A program made the translations under genes and the position numbers. The notes under the pieces are model-generated. The model ran no database searches. It saw only the letters and a program-made list of their open reading frames with translations, and was not told the origin of the DNA. Positions 18,842 through 28,250 of a stretch of DNA of 64,000 nt are shown here, piece after piece (the first letter of the stretch is position 1; each line of letters opens with the position of its first letter). The stretch is from JANXZS01 sp963797255 (lineage in GTDB: Bacteria; Acidobacteriota; Terriglobia; Terriglobales; Acidobacteriaceae): the NCBI GenBank assembly GCA_963797255.1, contig CAWCOV010000015.1, positions 682,001 through 746,000 of the forward strand, written 5' to 3'.

Positions 18842-19911
18842 TTATTTCGTTACGCCGCCACTCTTCGGCGTAACACTGGACGTGCCGTAGTAATAGTCAC
18901 TGTGCGGCATACTCTTCGAACAATTCAGTACCGCGCCAATCATCTTTTTGGACTCCAAAGCTTCGAGTCCCCTTTGTAATTGCCTCTTCTCGGTTGTTCC
19001 CTGACGCAAAACCAGAAGGACTCCGTCAGCTAAATTCATCCAGACACTGGTATCTGCCATCGGCAGCACGGGAGGCGAGTCAATGATTATCCAATCAAAC
19101 CAGGCAGTCAGCTGATCCATCAGAGCGGGCAAGCGCCCTGATTGAAGCAGTTCCAGAGGGTTACTCGGCGCGCTCCCCGCAGGCAGGAGCCAGAGATCCG
19201 GGCCCTTGAGATGGTAGATGCTCTTGCTCAGGGTCCGCGTGCCAAACAGGCATTCGCAGAGCCCCGGATGTTTGTCGATTCCGAGCACCTTCGCGAGAGA
19301 GGGCAGCCGAACATCTCCCTCAATCAATAAAACTCTCTGCTGTGTTGTCTGTGCTAGTGTGCAGGCTAAATTGGACGCAACTACACTCTTTCCTTCTTGA
19401 GGAATTGTGCTCGTAATCAGCACCTTCTTGAGCGTCCGCTTTCTCTGGAAGAGTCTCAAGCGCACTCCCAGAAGACGGAAGGCCTCTGCCGCAGCCACCT
19501 GCGGGCTCGCAAAGCATACCAACTTACTCTCGGGAGTTAGGGGTACCTGCAGAGACGGGAATTCGTCCAACGGGATTGAGTTTTCGGCAGGCGCGATCGG
19601 TTCCTGAACAACGGATGATTCCACGACCGTCGCGACAGGAGTTTCGGTTTGCGTCTTAATGGGCGCTTCAAGCTCTTTGAGCCTGTCGGCGCTACAAGCT
19701 CTTTGATCGGCGCTACAAGCTCTTTGATCGGCGCTACAAGCTCTTTGATTTCCGGCGTATCGAGTTGCTCCACCACACTCGCCGGTTCCCATTTGGCGGC
19801 TGCTTCGCGTTCCGCACGGCGCAGTATCTTCGTAACCTGCGATAATGCAGACGGATCTACGCCTGAGCGTTCGGCTTCGGATCTTTGGAGCGCGTCAAAT
19901 ATTTGGCTCAT
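18842..19911 (-). pseudogene. BY-kinase (CpsD/Wzc C-terminal type), frameshifted near residue 75
   Basis: The C-terminal domain has a tyrosine-kinase Walker A (TSTIPQEGKSVVASNLA), Walker A' (VLLIEGDVRLPSL) and Walker B (WIIIDSPPVLPMAD). A short tyrosine cluster, SDYYYGTSS, lies at the end. Such kinases control Wzz-dependent chain length by autophosphorylation. The N terminus, MSQIFDALQRSEAERSG, is a typical start for stand-alone kinases in these loci. The frame changes near 19688, right at the edge of three 21-bp repeats: the N-terminal half reads into TGSKSLKRPL while the kinase half is read as DRLKELEAPIK. A one-base loss there explains it. If real, the kinase would be lost unless translation restarts. 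Confidence 0.8.
19687..19749 (-). repeat. Three tandem 21-bp repeats in the BY-kinase gene
   Basis: The unit CGGCGCTACAAGCTCTTTGA plus T is repeated exactly three times (19687-19707, 19708-19728, 19729-19749), coding KELVAPI on the minus strand. More degenerate copies flank it on both sides. A unit of 21 bases keeps the frame, so copy-number change would only lengthen the linker. The frameshift sits beside the array. Confidence 0.9.
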
Positions 19912-19959
19912 ACTTCCTCTCTCGAATCCGTTTCTAGCACTTGCACACTTCTAGATCTC

Positions 19960-20889
19960 TCAAAATACCCCTTCTCTGAACAGCGATCGATCGACGAGAG
20001 GGTTGGAGGTTTGCTGCTCATCTTGTTCGCCAGGCCTTTCGGCCTTTACGTCACCTGAAGAAGAATAGGTCACATCGAATCGAAACTCTCTGGCAACTTC
20101 TTCAACGATGTCCGAAGTTACCGCTGGTAACTGGCGCGCATAGGCAACGATGAGGGAGTTCTCGCAAATTGTGTTAATGAGACGAGGGATGCCTCGCGAG
20201 CAGCGGTACACCGCGGAAATGGTCTCTAAAGGAAACAGCGAGGTCGAAGTCGAGTCGGCTCCGGCAATCTGCAAACGCTGTTCAATGTACTTCATGGTTT
20301 CGTCGGCGGTCAGTGCTTCAAGGTGTGTGCGCAACGCGATTCTCTGCTTCAACTGCCTAAGCCCGTACGAATCGAGCTTTGCGTCAAGCTCAGGCTGTCC
20401 AACCAGCAAAATCTGAAGTAGCTTGTCGTCTCTCGTCTCAAGGTTCGACAAGAGGCGCACTTCCTCGAGTACGTCCCTGGATAAATCGTGGGCCTCATCC
20501 ACAACAAGTACGGTAGTCATTTTCTTGGCGTGCCGAGCGATCAGGAACTGACTGAGCTCAAACAGTAGTTCCCCTTTGTTTTTGCCACTGGCCGAGAGTC
20601 CAAAGTCCGACATTGCATATTGAAGGAACTCCGTAGCAGTAAGCCTGCTATTGAAGACATAGGCATAGCCAATGTCTTTGCTGTCTTCCAATAGCTGCAA
20701 CAGGCAGCGAAGCAACAGGGTCTTTCCGGTGCCTACTTCTCCGGTAACCACGACGAATCCCTTGTGGCGGCGCACGCCATAATAAAGCGAAGCAAGCGCC
20801 TCGTTGTGCCGTTTTGTCGGGACGAAACAGGCAGGATTCGGTGTTAGATCGAACGGGTTGTTCTCGAGATGAAAGAAGGCCTTATACAT
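19960..20889 (-). CDS. ExeA/XrtA-locus-type AAA ATPase
   Basis: I start at ATG 20889 (MYKAFFHLENNPFDLTPNP), which matches how this family begins and leaves a 13-base gap after the Wzz gene; a longer frame to 20937 would overlap it. GEVGTGKTLLLRCLL is the Walker A and TTVLVVDEAHDL the Walker B. LRQLKQRIALRTHLEALT and SRGIPRLINTICENSL are the sensor regions of the ExeA/AAA_22 group. The group occurs in EPS loci beside Wzz and the BY-kinase and is thought to drive assembly or export. No transmembrane segment is visible. Confidence 0.9.
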   Translation of the reverse strand: MYKAFFHLENNPFDLTPNPACFVPTKRHNEALASLYYGVRRHKGFVVVTGEVGTGKTLLLRCLLQLLEDSKDIGYAYVFNSRLTATEFLQYAMSDFGLSASGKNKGELLFELSQFLIARHAKKMTTVLVVDEAHDLSRDVLEEVRLLSNLETRDDKLLQILLVGQPELDAKLDSYGLRQLKQRIALRTHLEALTADETMKYIEQRLQIAGADSTSTSLFPLETISAVYRCSRGIPRLINTICENSLIVAYARQLPAVTSDIVEEVAREFRFDVTYSSSGDVKAERPGEQDEQQTSNPLVDRSLFREGVF

Positions 20890-20902
20890 AGTTAAACTCA
20901 GG

Positions 20903-22498
20903 TTAATCCCGTAGATAGCTAAAAGCAGAACCGGCAACCATTGTAGCTACGATAACTGCAGCCACAGTCCATCCCAGCGCTATTCTCCTCTTGTTCTTGC
21001 GCTCATCCGAAAGTGTCAGAATTTCCGGAACTTCGGAAATGATTCCCATCGTCAGCAAAGACTTGATCTCCTTTTCGCTTCGGAGGCGACCGTCCATGAA
21101 TTCAAGCCCACCTACCAGGATGACCCCTAGACCAAGGCCAAAAGCCAGACCCATCGCACAAAACTTGAGACGATTCGGAAAATCCGGCTTTACAGGTAGA
21201 CTGGGCGGATCAAGCACCGTAAATCTCTGACCCTGCTGCATTTGCTCCATGTTTGTCGCCATCTGCGACTCATTTTTCTTCTTCAGCAGTTGGTCGTAAT
21301 TCTCCTTGGATTGGTCGTAGCCTCGAGTAAGTTCTGCCAACAGTTGTTCCGTCCCAGGTTCTGCGTTCAGGCGTGCCTGGTATTCGTTCATCTTTGCCCT
21401 GATAGCACCGATCGAACGCTCGCGATTCTCGATCTCGAGCTGATTGGCCTGAATCTGTGCCTGCAACTGGGCCGCCCCCGGACTACTATACGAAGCTTCC
21501 GCCCCAGCCCCGCTCACTCCGGATTTCTTCGCGTCATTGGCTTTGCGCCTGGCATCCGAGATGAGTGCATCTCTCCTCTGTTCCACTTTTGCAATCTGTT
21601 CCTTCAAGGCTAGAACATCCGGATGCTGGTCCGTGTACCGGGAACGAAGGTCAACAAGCTTTGCTTTGAGTGCACTCAGTTCCGCGTCAATGGTAGACGC
21701 ATCAGTGACAGTACCGTTTGCGGAGACTACGCCGCCCCCGGAATTTCCACTTATCGCCTCATAGTACGCTCGCTGCTGCCGAGCCGTGTTCAGGCCAGTC
21801 TGCTCGTTCTGTAGCTGAGACTGCAGCCCACTTAGAATCTGCAGATTGCTCGCCTGTTGGGCAGGTAGCGTTCCTGCGTTATTCGCTTGAAACTGGCGAA
21901 CCTTGGCTTCTTGTTCACCGAGGCTTGCTCGCGCGGTACTTAGCTGGCTTTCAAGAAACTGAGTAGTGCCTTCGGACTGTTGTTGGCGCGTCTTAAGATT
22001 TTCGCCAATAAAGAGGTCTGTTAACTCACCGGTAACCTTTTGGGCGACACGTGGATCGCGCGACCAGTAGGAAATCCTGAACGCTGAGATTTGCTGGTCC
22101 TTTTTATCGCGTACCAACTCGATGTCAATGTCCTGGCGCATAAGCGCAACTTGCGCGTCTGGCCCTATTTTTGCGCCTCGGTCGCTATACAGATGCAGCT
22201 TGTCAATGATCAGGAGAAGGCGAGTTCGACTCAATATCTGCTGTGTGATGCTTTGCAGTCGGCCTTGCAGGTCATCAGAAACATTGGGCTCGACGTAGCT
22301 TTTCGGCATGGTCGGCTCTTCAACCAGGATCAGCGTGGTCGACTTATATCGCGCAGGCAATATCCAGCTGGCGCCCCAGACGACCAGCCAGCCGATAAGG
22401 AGTGGTATCAGGAATTGGAGATGACGACGGCGTACTATGTCGAAGTAGCGCTCGAAGTCAGGTCGCTCTGAATTAGGTTCCTCAAACATCTCTGCCAT
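20903..22498 (-). CDS. Wzz-type polysaccharide chain-length determinant
   Basis: 531 residues with an N-terminal membrane helix (FLIPLLIGWLVVWGASWIL) and a C-terminal one (FCAMGLAFGLGLGVILVGGLEF), the inner-membrane hairpin plan of polysaccharide co-polymerases. The periplasmic part is long and predicted coiled coil (LDLRSRYTDQHPDVLALKEQIAKVEQRRDAL in its frame). The PxxP-rich segment before the second helix, VLDPPSLPVKPDFPNR, is the family signature. A third hydrophobic helix near the end (LGWTVAAVIVATMVAGSAF) is additional. It lacks its own kinase domain; the kinase is encoded separately two genes later. It is 2 bases from the beta-barrel gene. Confidence 0.92.
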   Translation of the reverse strand: MAEMFEEPNSERPDFERYFDIVRRRHLQFLIPLLIGWLVVWGASWILPARYKSTTLILVEEPTMPKSYVEPNVSDDLQGRLQSITQQILSRTRLLLIIDKLHLYSDRGAKIGPDAQVALMRQDIDIELVRDKKDQQISAFRISYWSRDPRVAQKVTGELTDLFIGENLKTRQQQSEGTTQFLESQLSTARASLGEQEAKVRQFQANNAGTLPAQQASNLQILSGLQSQLQNEQTGLNTARQQRAYYEAISGNSGGGVVSANGTVTDASTIDAELSALKAKLVDLRSRYTDQHPDVLALKEQIAKVEQRRDALISDARRKANDAKKSGVSGAGAEASYSSPGAAQLQAQIQANQLEIENRERSIGAIRAKMNEYQARLNAEPGTEQLLAELTRGYDQSKENYDQLLKKKNESQMATNMEQMQQGQRFTVLDPPSLPVKPDFPNRLKFCAMGLAFGLGLGVILVGGLEFMDGRLRSEKEIKSLLTMGIISEVPEILTLSDERKNKRRIALGWTVAAVIVATMVAGSAFSYLRD

Positions 22499-22500
22499 GA

Positions 22501-23874
22501 TTATCTTCCCAACGGTTTCGTAAATGTATAGGCGATGGAAACATACGCGCGATTGTTATCAGGGTAGCTGGATATTGCCGGTATTCCGCTGTAGCTCTGA
22601 TGGAGATACTGGTATCCCACTACCGATGTGAGGTGTTCGCTGAGTGGATGCTGAATCGATGCAATGCACTGGAACGTATATCCATCCGAATTGGGCGGGG
22701 TCGTGAGGGCAGTCGCACTCTTGGTACCTGCGTATGCCACGCCCAATTCTGGTGTCCAGCTACGTGACATTTGCCAGCTCGCGGAAGCATTCGCACTATT
22801 CAAATTGAACGGGCCACGAAAGCCGTCACCTGCACTGACGAGGTGATAGAAGTTGGCGGCAAAATTGGCATGGCTTGTCTGCCATCCCACGCTTGCCATT
22901 CCTCCAGGTGTCCACGAGGTCGTTGTCGGCATACCGGGGGTAACTGAGTCAAGATATTGCGGACCGCCCGTCAGTGAAATAGACACACCACGTTTCAAAT
23001 ATAGTGAATAGAAAAGAAAGATGCTATTCGTATGCGCGGTCGTGCCGGCAGGAGAAGGAGTGCTAACAGGATCGGTCGAAGTTACCGTGTACTGGTATGT
23101 TCCGCCCATATATTGGGAGCCAGACAGGCGTCGGCTATAAAAGCCGGTGCCCCCACCCGTCGTAGAGTTATAGAGTCCAGAAGCCTGATCCGGTTTTGGG
23201 TAATCAAGCAATACGAAATTACCTCCGCCGCCAATCATGCCATTCCGGTCAAATTGATAGCTTGCCGCGCCTCGCACTTCGTTTCTAATCGCGCTTGCAT
23301 ACGGCGCGATCAATCCGGCCGTCGGAGACTGCGTCGAGCCGGATATCCCTGCACCTGACAAACCTGGTTGGGTGAATGGATTTGAGTTTTGCTGAAAAAT
23401 GTCCTGAATGCTGATAGCGGTGTGAGGACTTGGACGATACTCAAGATCCAGATCCGCATTCTGATTCACTGCATTGAGTGCGGTTGTATGTTGATAGAAC
23501 GTAAAGCCCGGACTATACCTCAACGACTGGATTTGTCGCGAAGTCGTGCGCTTAAAAGAGATAGTAGGAAAGATGGCGTACGTCACGTCGCTGACAGGAT
23601 TGCCCGTTCCACCGGCATACACATTGCTGTTATACGCGGTATTGAAATCTATTCCGCCGGACAGATAGTTGGACCGTATCTGAGATCCGACTTTGTCCGG
23701 GTACTCCTGACTGCTCACAGGCGGCGGCGTCTTCATTCGCAGATCGTTTTCCTGTAGTTCGCTATCCGGCGTGGTCAAGACGCCCGTCGCGCTTGAATCC
23801 ACCTGGCACCAGGCGGGCAATGCAACCGACAACACAAGACCGATAATGACTTTTGCAAACATAGACTTACTCAA
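22501..23874 (-). CDS. Outer-membrane beta-barrel protein of the EPS locus
   Basis: 457 residues with a signal peptide (VIIGLVLSVALPAWCQ). The body alternates polar and hydrophobic residues with many aromatic strand ends (GGTYQYTVTST, NSIFLFYSLYLKRGVSISLTGGPQYL), and the C-terminal strand AYVSIAYTFTKPLGR is barrel-like. Similar proteins accompany Wza and Wzz homologues in PEP-CTERM/exosortase-type EPS loci, though no exosortase is visible here. Its start overlaps the export-protein stop by 4 bases. A role in polymer passage across the outer membrane is inferred. Confidence 0.8.
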   Translation of the reverse strand: MSKSMFAKVIIGLVLSVALPAWCQVDSSATGVLTTPDSELQENDLRMKTPPPVSSQEYPDKVGSQIRSNYLSGGIDFNTAYNSNVYAGGTGNPVSDVTYAIFPTISFKRTTSRQIQSLRYSPGFTFYQHTTALNAVNQNADLDLEYRPSPHTAISIQDIFQQNSNPFTQPGLSGAGISGSTQSPTAGLIAPYASAIRNEVRGAASYQFDRNGMIGGGGNFVLLDYPKPDQASGLYNSTTGGGTGFYSRRLSGSQYMGGTYQYTVTSTDPVSTPSPAGTTAHTNSIFLFYSLYLKRGVSISLTGGPQYLDSVTPGMPTTTSWTPGGMASVGWQTSHANFAANFYHLVSAGDGFRGPFNLNSANASASWQMSRSWTPELGVAYAGTKSATALTTPPNSDGYTFQCIASIQHPLSEHLTSVVGYQYLHQSYSGIPAISSYPDNNRAYVSIAYTFTKPLGR

Positions 23875-24524
23875 GGCACGATTACCGTGTCGTTCGGCTG
23901 AAGCTTGATGTTCTTCTCCTTGCCCTTGATGAAGTCCTTGTAGTTGAAGTCAATGCGGGACTGGCTGCCGTCAGGATTCTGGCGAAGTACATAGACATGC
24001 TTTTCCTTCGCAAAGTCTCGGAATCCCCCGGCGGTCGCAATTGCGTCCGTGATCATTGTGGCAACGGCAAGTGTGTAGGATCCTGGCTTGACCACCTGGC
24101 CGAGGATGCTGAATTTCTTGCTGTTCACTTGCTCGACCATCACTGCGACTTCGGGAGCGGTTATGTAGCTTCGAAGTTTTTCGGTAATGTCATGCTCGAG
24201 CTGGACGGGCGTTCGCCCGGCGGCCTGCACTTCTCCCATCAGCGGCAGCGAGATCTTTCCATCCGACCGTACCGGAATCGTTCGCGAGAGGTCCGCATCT
24301 TTCCAGACATTGATCGCCAAAACGTCACCGTTACCGATGACATAGCTATCGTCATGCTGCTTACCACTCGTGCTTCCTTCAGTTTGTACTTGCGAAGGTG
24401 CGGCATCGGGTTTTGCAGGAACACGACCTGCGTCACCAGAGGATGGAGCTTGCCCCAGGATGGAACCCGACATTGAAATCATAAGAAGCCCCAAGAGCAT
24501 TGGGTGCTTGCCAGTGCGGCTCAT
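23871..24524 (-). CDS. Wza-like polysaccharide export protein
   Basis: The start ATG 24524 has AGGAG 4 bases upstream and opens a signal sequence (HPMLLGLLMISMSGSILGQ). The SLBB/poly-export domain follows: YVIGNGDVLAINVWKDADLSRTIPVRSDGKISLPLMGEV, then one SLBB unit, KKFSILGQVVKPGSYTLAVATMITDAIATAGG. At about 217 residues it is shorter than E. coli Wza and lacks its C-terminal outer-membrane helix, which is common in acidobacterial homologues. A frame open to 24596 would add an unsupported N terminus. It probably forms the periplasmic channel with the beta-barrel protein. Confidence 0.92.
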   Translation of the reverse strand: MSRTGKHPMLLGLLMISMSGSILGQAPSSGDAGRVPAKPDAAPSQVQTEGSTSGKQHDDSYVIGNGDVLAINVWKDADLSRTIPVRSDGKISLPLMGEVQAAGRTPVQLEHDITEKLRSYITAPEVAVMVEQVNSKKFSILGQVVKPGSYTLAVATMITDAIATAGGFRDFAKEKHVYVLRQNPDGSQSRIDFNYKDFIKGKEKNIKLQPNDTVIVP

Positions 24525-24570
24525 AACACTCCTGACGATTGGACTGGGCGATCTTTCGCCAGCATTACGT

Positions 24571-25161
24571 TCAAACTCGACGACCAACCCCGGCAAACTG
24601 CCCCGGCATGGATACGACTGTCGACGGTTGCGGTCTCACCGGCTCGACATCCGTAACCTCAATCTCTACGGCAGCAGACTGTGCAAGCATTTCCACGGAA
24701 AGAACAAGCCTGTAAGAACCTTTCTTGCGAATCAGAACCCCTTCGACGCCCTCGAGACTACCCCGAGTGACTCGAACTCGCTCACCACACTTCAGAAAGG
24801 GATGAGGCTCCACGGAAAATTGCCCTTCGACAGTTCTTCGAATCGCATCAAGTTCCCCTTCGGGGATGGTTGCGACCCGTTCACCCCGATGGAGAATCAT
24901 GTTGACTCCAGGGGTCGTGACTACCTCCAGCATGCGATCGCATCCTCCCTGTACAAACACATAGCAGGGGAATAGTGGCAGCGAGAGGATCTTGCTTCTG
25001 TCCTTCCAGCGACGAGTGGACTCATAGAGCGGCAGAAATACTCCAAACCCCCGAGCGGACAAGCTTTCTGCCACCGTCTTCTCATGCTGATGGCGGGTAT
25101 AAAGGACCCACCACATTGGATCTTTCGGCGCTTCAACTGTAGTTCTATGTGAGGTCAGCAC
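24571..25161 (-). CDS. NusG-family specialised antiterminator (UpxY/RfaH-like)
   Basis: 196 residues beginning at GTG 25161 with an AGGAG-rich site. The N-terminal NGN domain reads WWVLYTRHQHEKTVAESLSARGFGVFLPL and FPCYVFVQG. The C-terminal KOW domain is at GERVRVTRGSLEGVEGVLIRKKG. Paralogues at the head of capsule or EPS operons (UpxY, RfaH, LoaP) bind RNA polymerase and stop premature termination in long operons. Being first in about 21 kb of minus-strand genes fits that role. The target leader sequence is not known. Confidence 0.92.
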   Translation of the reverse strand: MLTSHRTTVEAPKDPMWWVLYTRHQHEKTVAESLSARGFGVFLPLYESTRRWKDRSKILSLPLFPCYVFVQGGCDRMLEVVTTPGVNMILHRGERVATIPEGELDAIRRTVEGQFSVEPHPFLKCGERVRVTRGSLEGVEGVLIRKKGSYRLVLSVEMLAQSAAVEIEVTDVEPVRPQPSTVVSMPGQFAGVGRRV

Positions 25162-26064
25162 GTTTTTCGCCTCTCCTTTGAACGGTTCCCAACTTGTGAG
25201 TAAGACATAGCTTCGCCCTGTGAGTCACAGGAAGCGGACCGCACTTTGTTGCTCAACCTTCCGAGTGTTTCATCCTAACCTCAGTACCCAGGGTGCCCTG
25301 GAGCCAACAAAGTAATGAGGGGAAGGACTTAAATACTTGTGATTGTGGGTAGCAATTCGGATTCCAAAGTTAAAAGTTCAAAATCGCCCCAAACACTTGA
25401 GAAACGAGCCTTCAGAACAAGAAGTGTCTACGGATGTTTGCAAAGTTTTGGTGGGGCGGTATTCTCCCGAAACAGTCAATACTCAATTTGTTGTAGCGAT
25501 CATAGGCGTCGTAATGCACATTGTGGGTAATGGTAACCGTCTGCGGGTTACTTGAATTGGCGGGGATATTTCGCTAGGGCGAAGGATAGCCTGTTCTGCC
25601 CCGGCGATATTTGGCCGAGGAAGAGTAAAGTTTCAGAGAACCTTCGCAAGATGCCAATCTGCTATTCGGAGCGATCGTGAACAGCAAAAACAGCGCTAAA
25701 AGAGCCTAGCCCAACGGTTTCGGTCCCGGTCGAACAAGTCTGAAATGTTACTGTTTCGTATTAGTCCAAGATCTATAAAACGCCTCGGACTCCGAGAACA
25801 TATCGCTATCCCCCCCAAGTGTCAAATCAAAAAGCGAACAAGGCGGGGGGATCATTCGCATGCATTTAGACATCCATTAAGCGTCGACGCGCATACCAGG
25901 TGCAGTAGATCGCGACAGCGACCATATAGAGGTAGGGAATCACACCCCTAAGGTTGCTAGTTAGTTCGAAAAGTTAGGTCCAGCTTTTAGCCCCAATCCA
26001 ATCAGATCAACTATTATGTTTTGACTCCAATTCGGAAGCGCAGTAAAAGGCGTTAGGGAGTTTC
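25162..26064. promoter_or_regulatory. Long divergent control region upstream of the EPS operon
   Basis: About 900 bases with no credible gene. On the minus side it should carry the promoter and leader of the NusG-like gene; on the plus side the PilZ gene begins at 26065. Two symmetrical sites stand out: the 14-base palindrome CCAGGGTGCCCTGG at 25288-25301, and GTAACC-N7-GGTTAC at 25533-25551. The sequence TGGTAACCGTC at 25531 recurs upstream of the sigma-54 activator gene at 29883. I could not find a convincing -24/-12 pair. Confidence 0.5.
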
Positions 26065-28250
26065 GTGAACTACTACACTTATGAGCATCGGACAGCTGAG
26101 GGCCACCAAGCCACCGTGCATGTCGGCTCATGTGAGTCCTGCAAAAATGGCGCGGGCATTCTCGGTGTCGGTAGTCCCAAAAATGGCAAGTGGCACGGGC
26201 CATTTCGTTCATTGAGCGCAGCGAAGAGTGTTGTTCCGCGAGTCATTGCAGAGGTTCACGTATGTGCTCAACTCCGCGCCGATCCTATGCAACAGGCGAA
26301 ATCGTTTGCTGGTCAGCGCATTGAACCTGAGCCGGATGAGGCGGTGCGGAGCAACGAAACCCTCGCCAGATTGTTGCGCGTCATCGAGGGCACCGGTTTT
26401 GCCGGGGATATCCGAGGCGCGCCGCCGCACATCGCACAACCCGATAGACCCGCGCACCTTGAGCTGCTGAAGAGCGTCGCCACTATTCCCGCCGCGACTC
26501 TCACCGCGGCCATCCTGCCGCCCTCCGCGCCCACGCAACAGATGGGATCGTATGCTGGTCAGCGCATTGAACCTGAGCCAGATGAGGCACCGCGGCGCGA
26601 CGCAACGCTCGCAGCATTATTGCGCGCCATTGAGAGCACGGATTTAGCCGAGGACCTTCGAGGAACATCGCCGCCGATCGCACAGCCCGTTAGACCCGCA
26701 CCCTCCGAACCACTGAAGAGCATCGACACCATTCCTGCCATGACTCTCCCCGTGGTCGTCCCGCCGTCCGCTGTGCCCACGCAACAGGCGGAATCATTGC
26801 GCGCCACTGAGAGCATGGATTTAGCCGAGGACCTTCGAGAGGCGCCGCCACCGATCGCGCAGCTCGATACAGCCGGTTCCTCCGAACCACTGAAGACTAT
26901 CGACACCATTCCTGCCGCGACTCTCCCCGAGGCCACGCCGACGTCCGCGGCGCCCACGCAACAGTCGGAACCATTGCGCGCCACAGAGAGCATGGATTTA
27001 GTCGATGACCTTCGAGGGGCGCCCCCACCGATCGCACAGCCCGATATACCCGCGCCGCCCGAGCTACTGAAGAGCATCGACACTATTCCTGCCGCTACTC
27101 TCCCCGTGGCCACGCCGACGTCCGCCGCGCCCACGCAACAGGCGGAATCATTGCGCGCCACTGAGAGCATGGATTTAGCCGAGGACCTTCGAGAGGCGCC
27201 GCCACCGATCGCACAGCCGGATAGATCCGCGTCCTCCGAACCACTGAAGACATCGACACCATTCCTGCCGCGACTCTCCCCGTGGCCACACCGACGTCCG
27301 CTGCGTCCACGCAACAGGCGGAATCATTGCGCGCCACTGAGAGCATGGATTTAGCCGAGGACCTTCGAGGGGCGCCGCCACCGATCGCACCGCCCGATAT
27401 ACCCACGCCGCCCGAGCTACTGAAGAGCATCGACACCATTCCTGCCGCGACTCTCCCCGTGGCCACGCCGACGTCCGCCGCGCCCACGCAACAGGCGGAA
27501 TCATTGCGCGCCACTGAGAGCATGGATTTAGCCGAGGACCTTCGAGGAACATCGCCGCCGATCGCACAGCCCGATATATTCACGCCGCCCGAGCTACTGA
27601 ATAGCATCGACACTATTTCTGCCGCGACTCTCCCCGTAGCCACGCCGACGTCTGCCGCGCCCACGCAAATGGCTGAATCACCTGTTGTTCAGCAGGTTGA
27701 ACCCCTGATCGACCATCCATATGCCCCGACACCTCCGCAGACAATATCAGCGGCCACTGAAAAGGCACCGGACAGTGCTCGTCCTGGCCCGTCTGCGTCC
27801 GTTGAGGGTCGTTCCCCACGGATCGCGCCGAGGAAACGGCAGTCAATATGGTTCCGGAATTTGTTTTCGCGAGATCCACGGCGCAGCGAACGACTGGTCA
27901 AGCCGCCATTGGTTGCCTATTACTGGACGGGAGGCACTCCCAGCCCTCACACGATTGCCGACATTAGCTCGAGCGGCCTGTTCATGCTCACGGAAGATCT
28001 ATGGTACCCGGGCAGCATTCTTTCCATGACTCTGCAGAGAACCGACCAACGGCGCGGAACACCCGAAAGCTGGATTGCCGTGAATTTACTGGTCATTCGC
28101 AGAACAGACGATGGCCTTGGCGCTGCCTTTGTTCCGTCCATGCCTGGCACCGCCCATACCGCGACAGGCAGGGAACAAAGCTGCGCAGATACAAGAACGC
28201 TGGAGCGATTTGTGAAGGATCTCACAGCCTCCACCGAAGGCCATTATTGA
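26065..28250 (+). pseudogene. PilZ protein with seven long tandem repeats, one-base frameshift
   Basis: The GTG start has GGGAG upstream. Residues 1-70 form a small domain with a CxxC pair and a WHGPF motif (HVGSCESCKNG, NGKWHGPF). Then come seven copies of a Pro/Ala/Thr-rich unit of 59 residues (177 bases). The C terminus is a PilZ domain: RRSER supplies the RxxxR arginines and TIADISSSGLFML the DxSxxG motif, so cyclic-di-GMP binding is expected. The spacing of repeat landmarks is 177, 177, 176, 177 bases. The short unit lacks one base near 27250 (GAAGACATCG where other copies have GAAGACTATCG or GAAGAGCATCG), which changes the frame. Without that loss the protein would have 728 residues. 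No signal peptide or membrane segment was seen, so it is probably cytoplasmic. It lies divergent from the EPS operon. Confidence 0.78.
26375..27665 (+). repeat. 177-bp tandem repeats (seven copies) coding a 59-residue unit
   Basis: The landmark ATESMDL or IESTDL falls at a period of 177 bases from 26643 to 27527. The first copy is separated by 246 bases because a GQRIEPEPDEA segment is inserted. Copies 3-7 are most alike (DLAEDLR-[EG]-[AT]-[PS]-PPIA, then a stretch of IDTIPAATLP). The copies differ by substitutions, so the array is not fresh. Its period keeps the frame, except in the copy between 27174 and 27350. Confidence 0.92.

Noticed and set aside
18643..25161. An exosortase or PEP-CTERM gene in the EPS locus
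   Set aside because: The ATPase, Wzz and beta-barrel genes are of the type found with exosortases, but no eight-helix exosortase or PEP-CTERM protein is present in this window.
26209..27664. Several long minus-strand frames inside the PilZ gene
   Set aside because: They repeat because the gene repeats. They lack starts with ribosome sites and have no domain.
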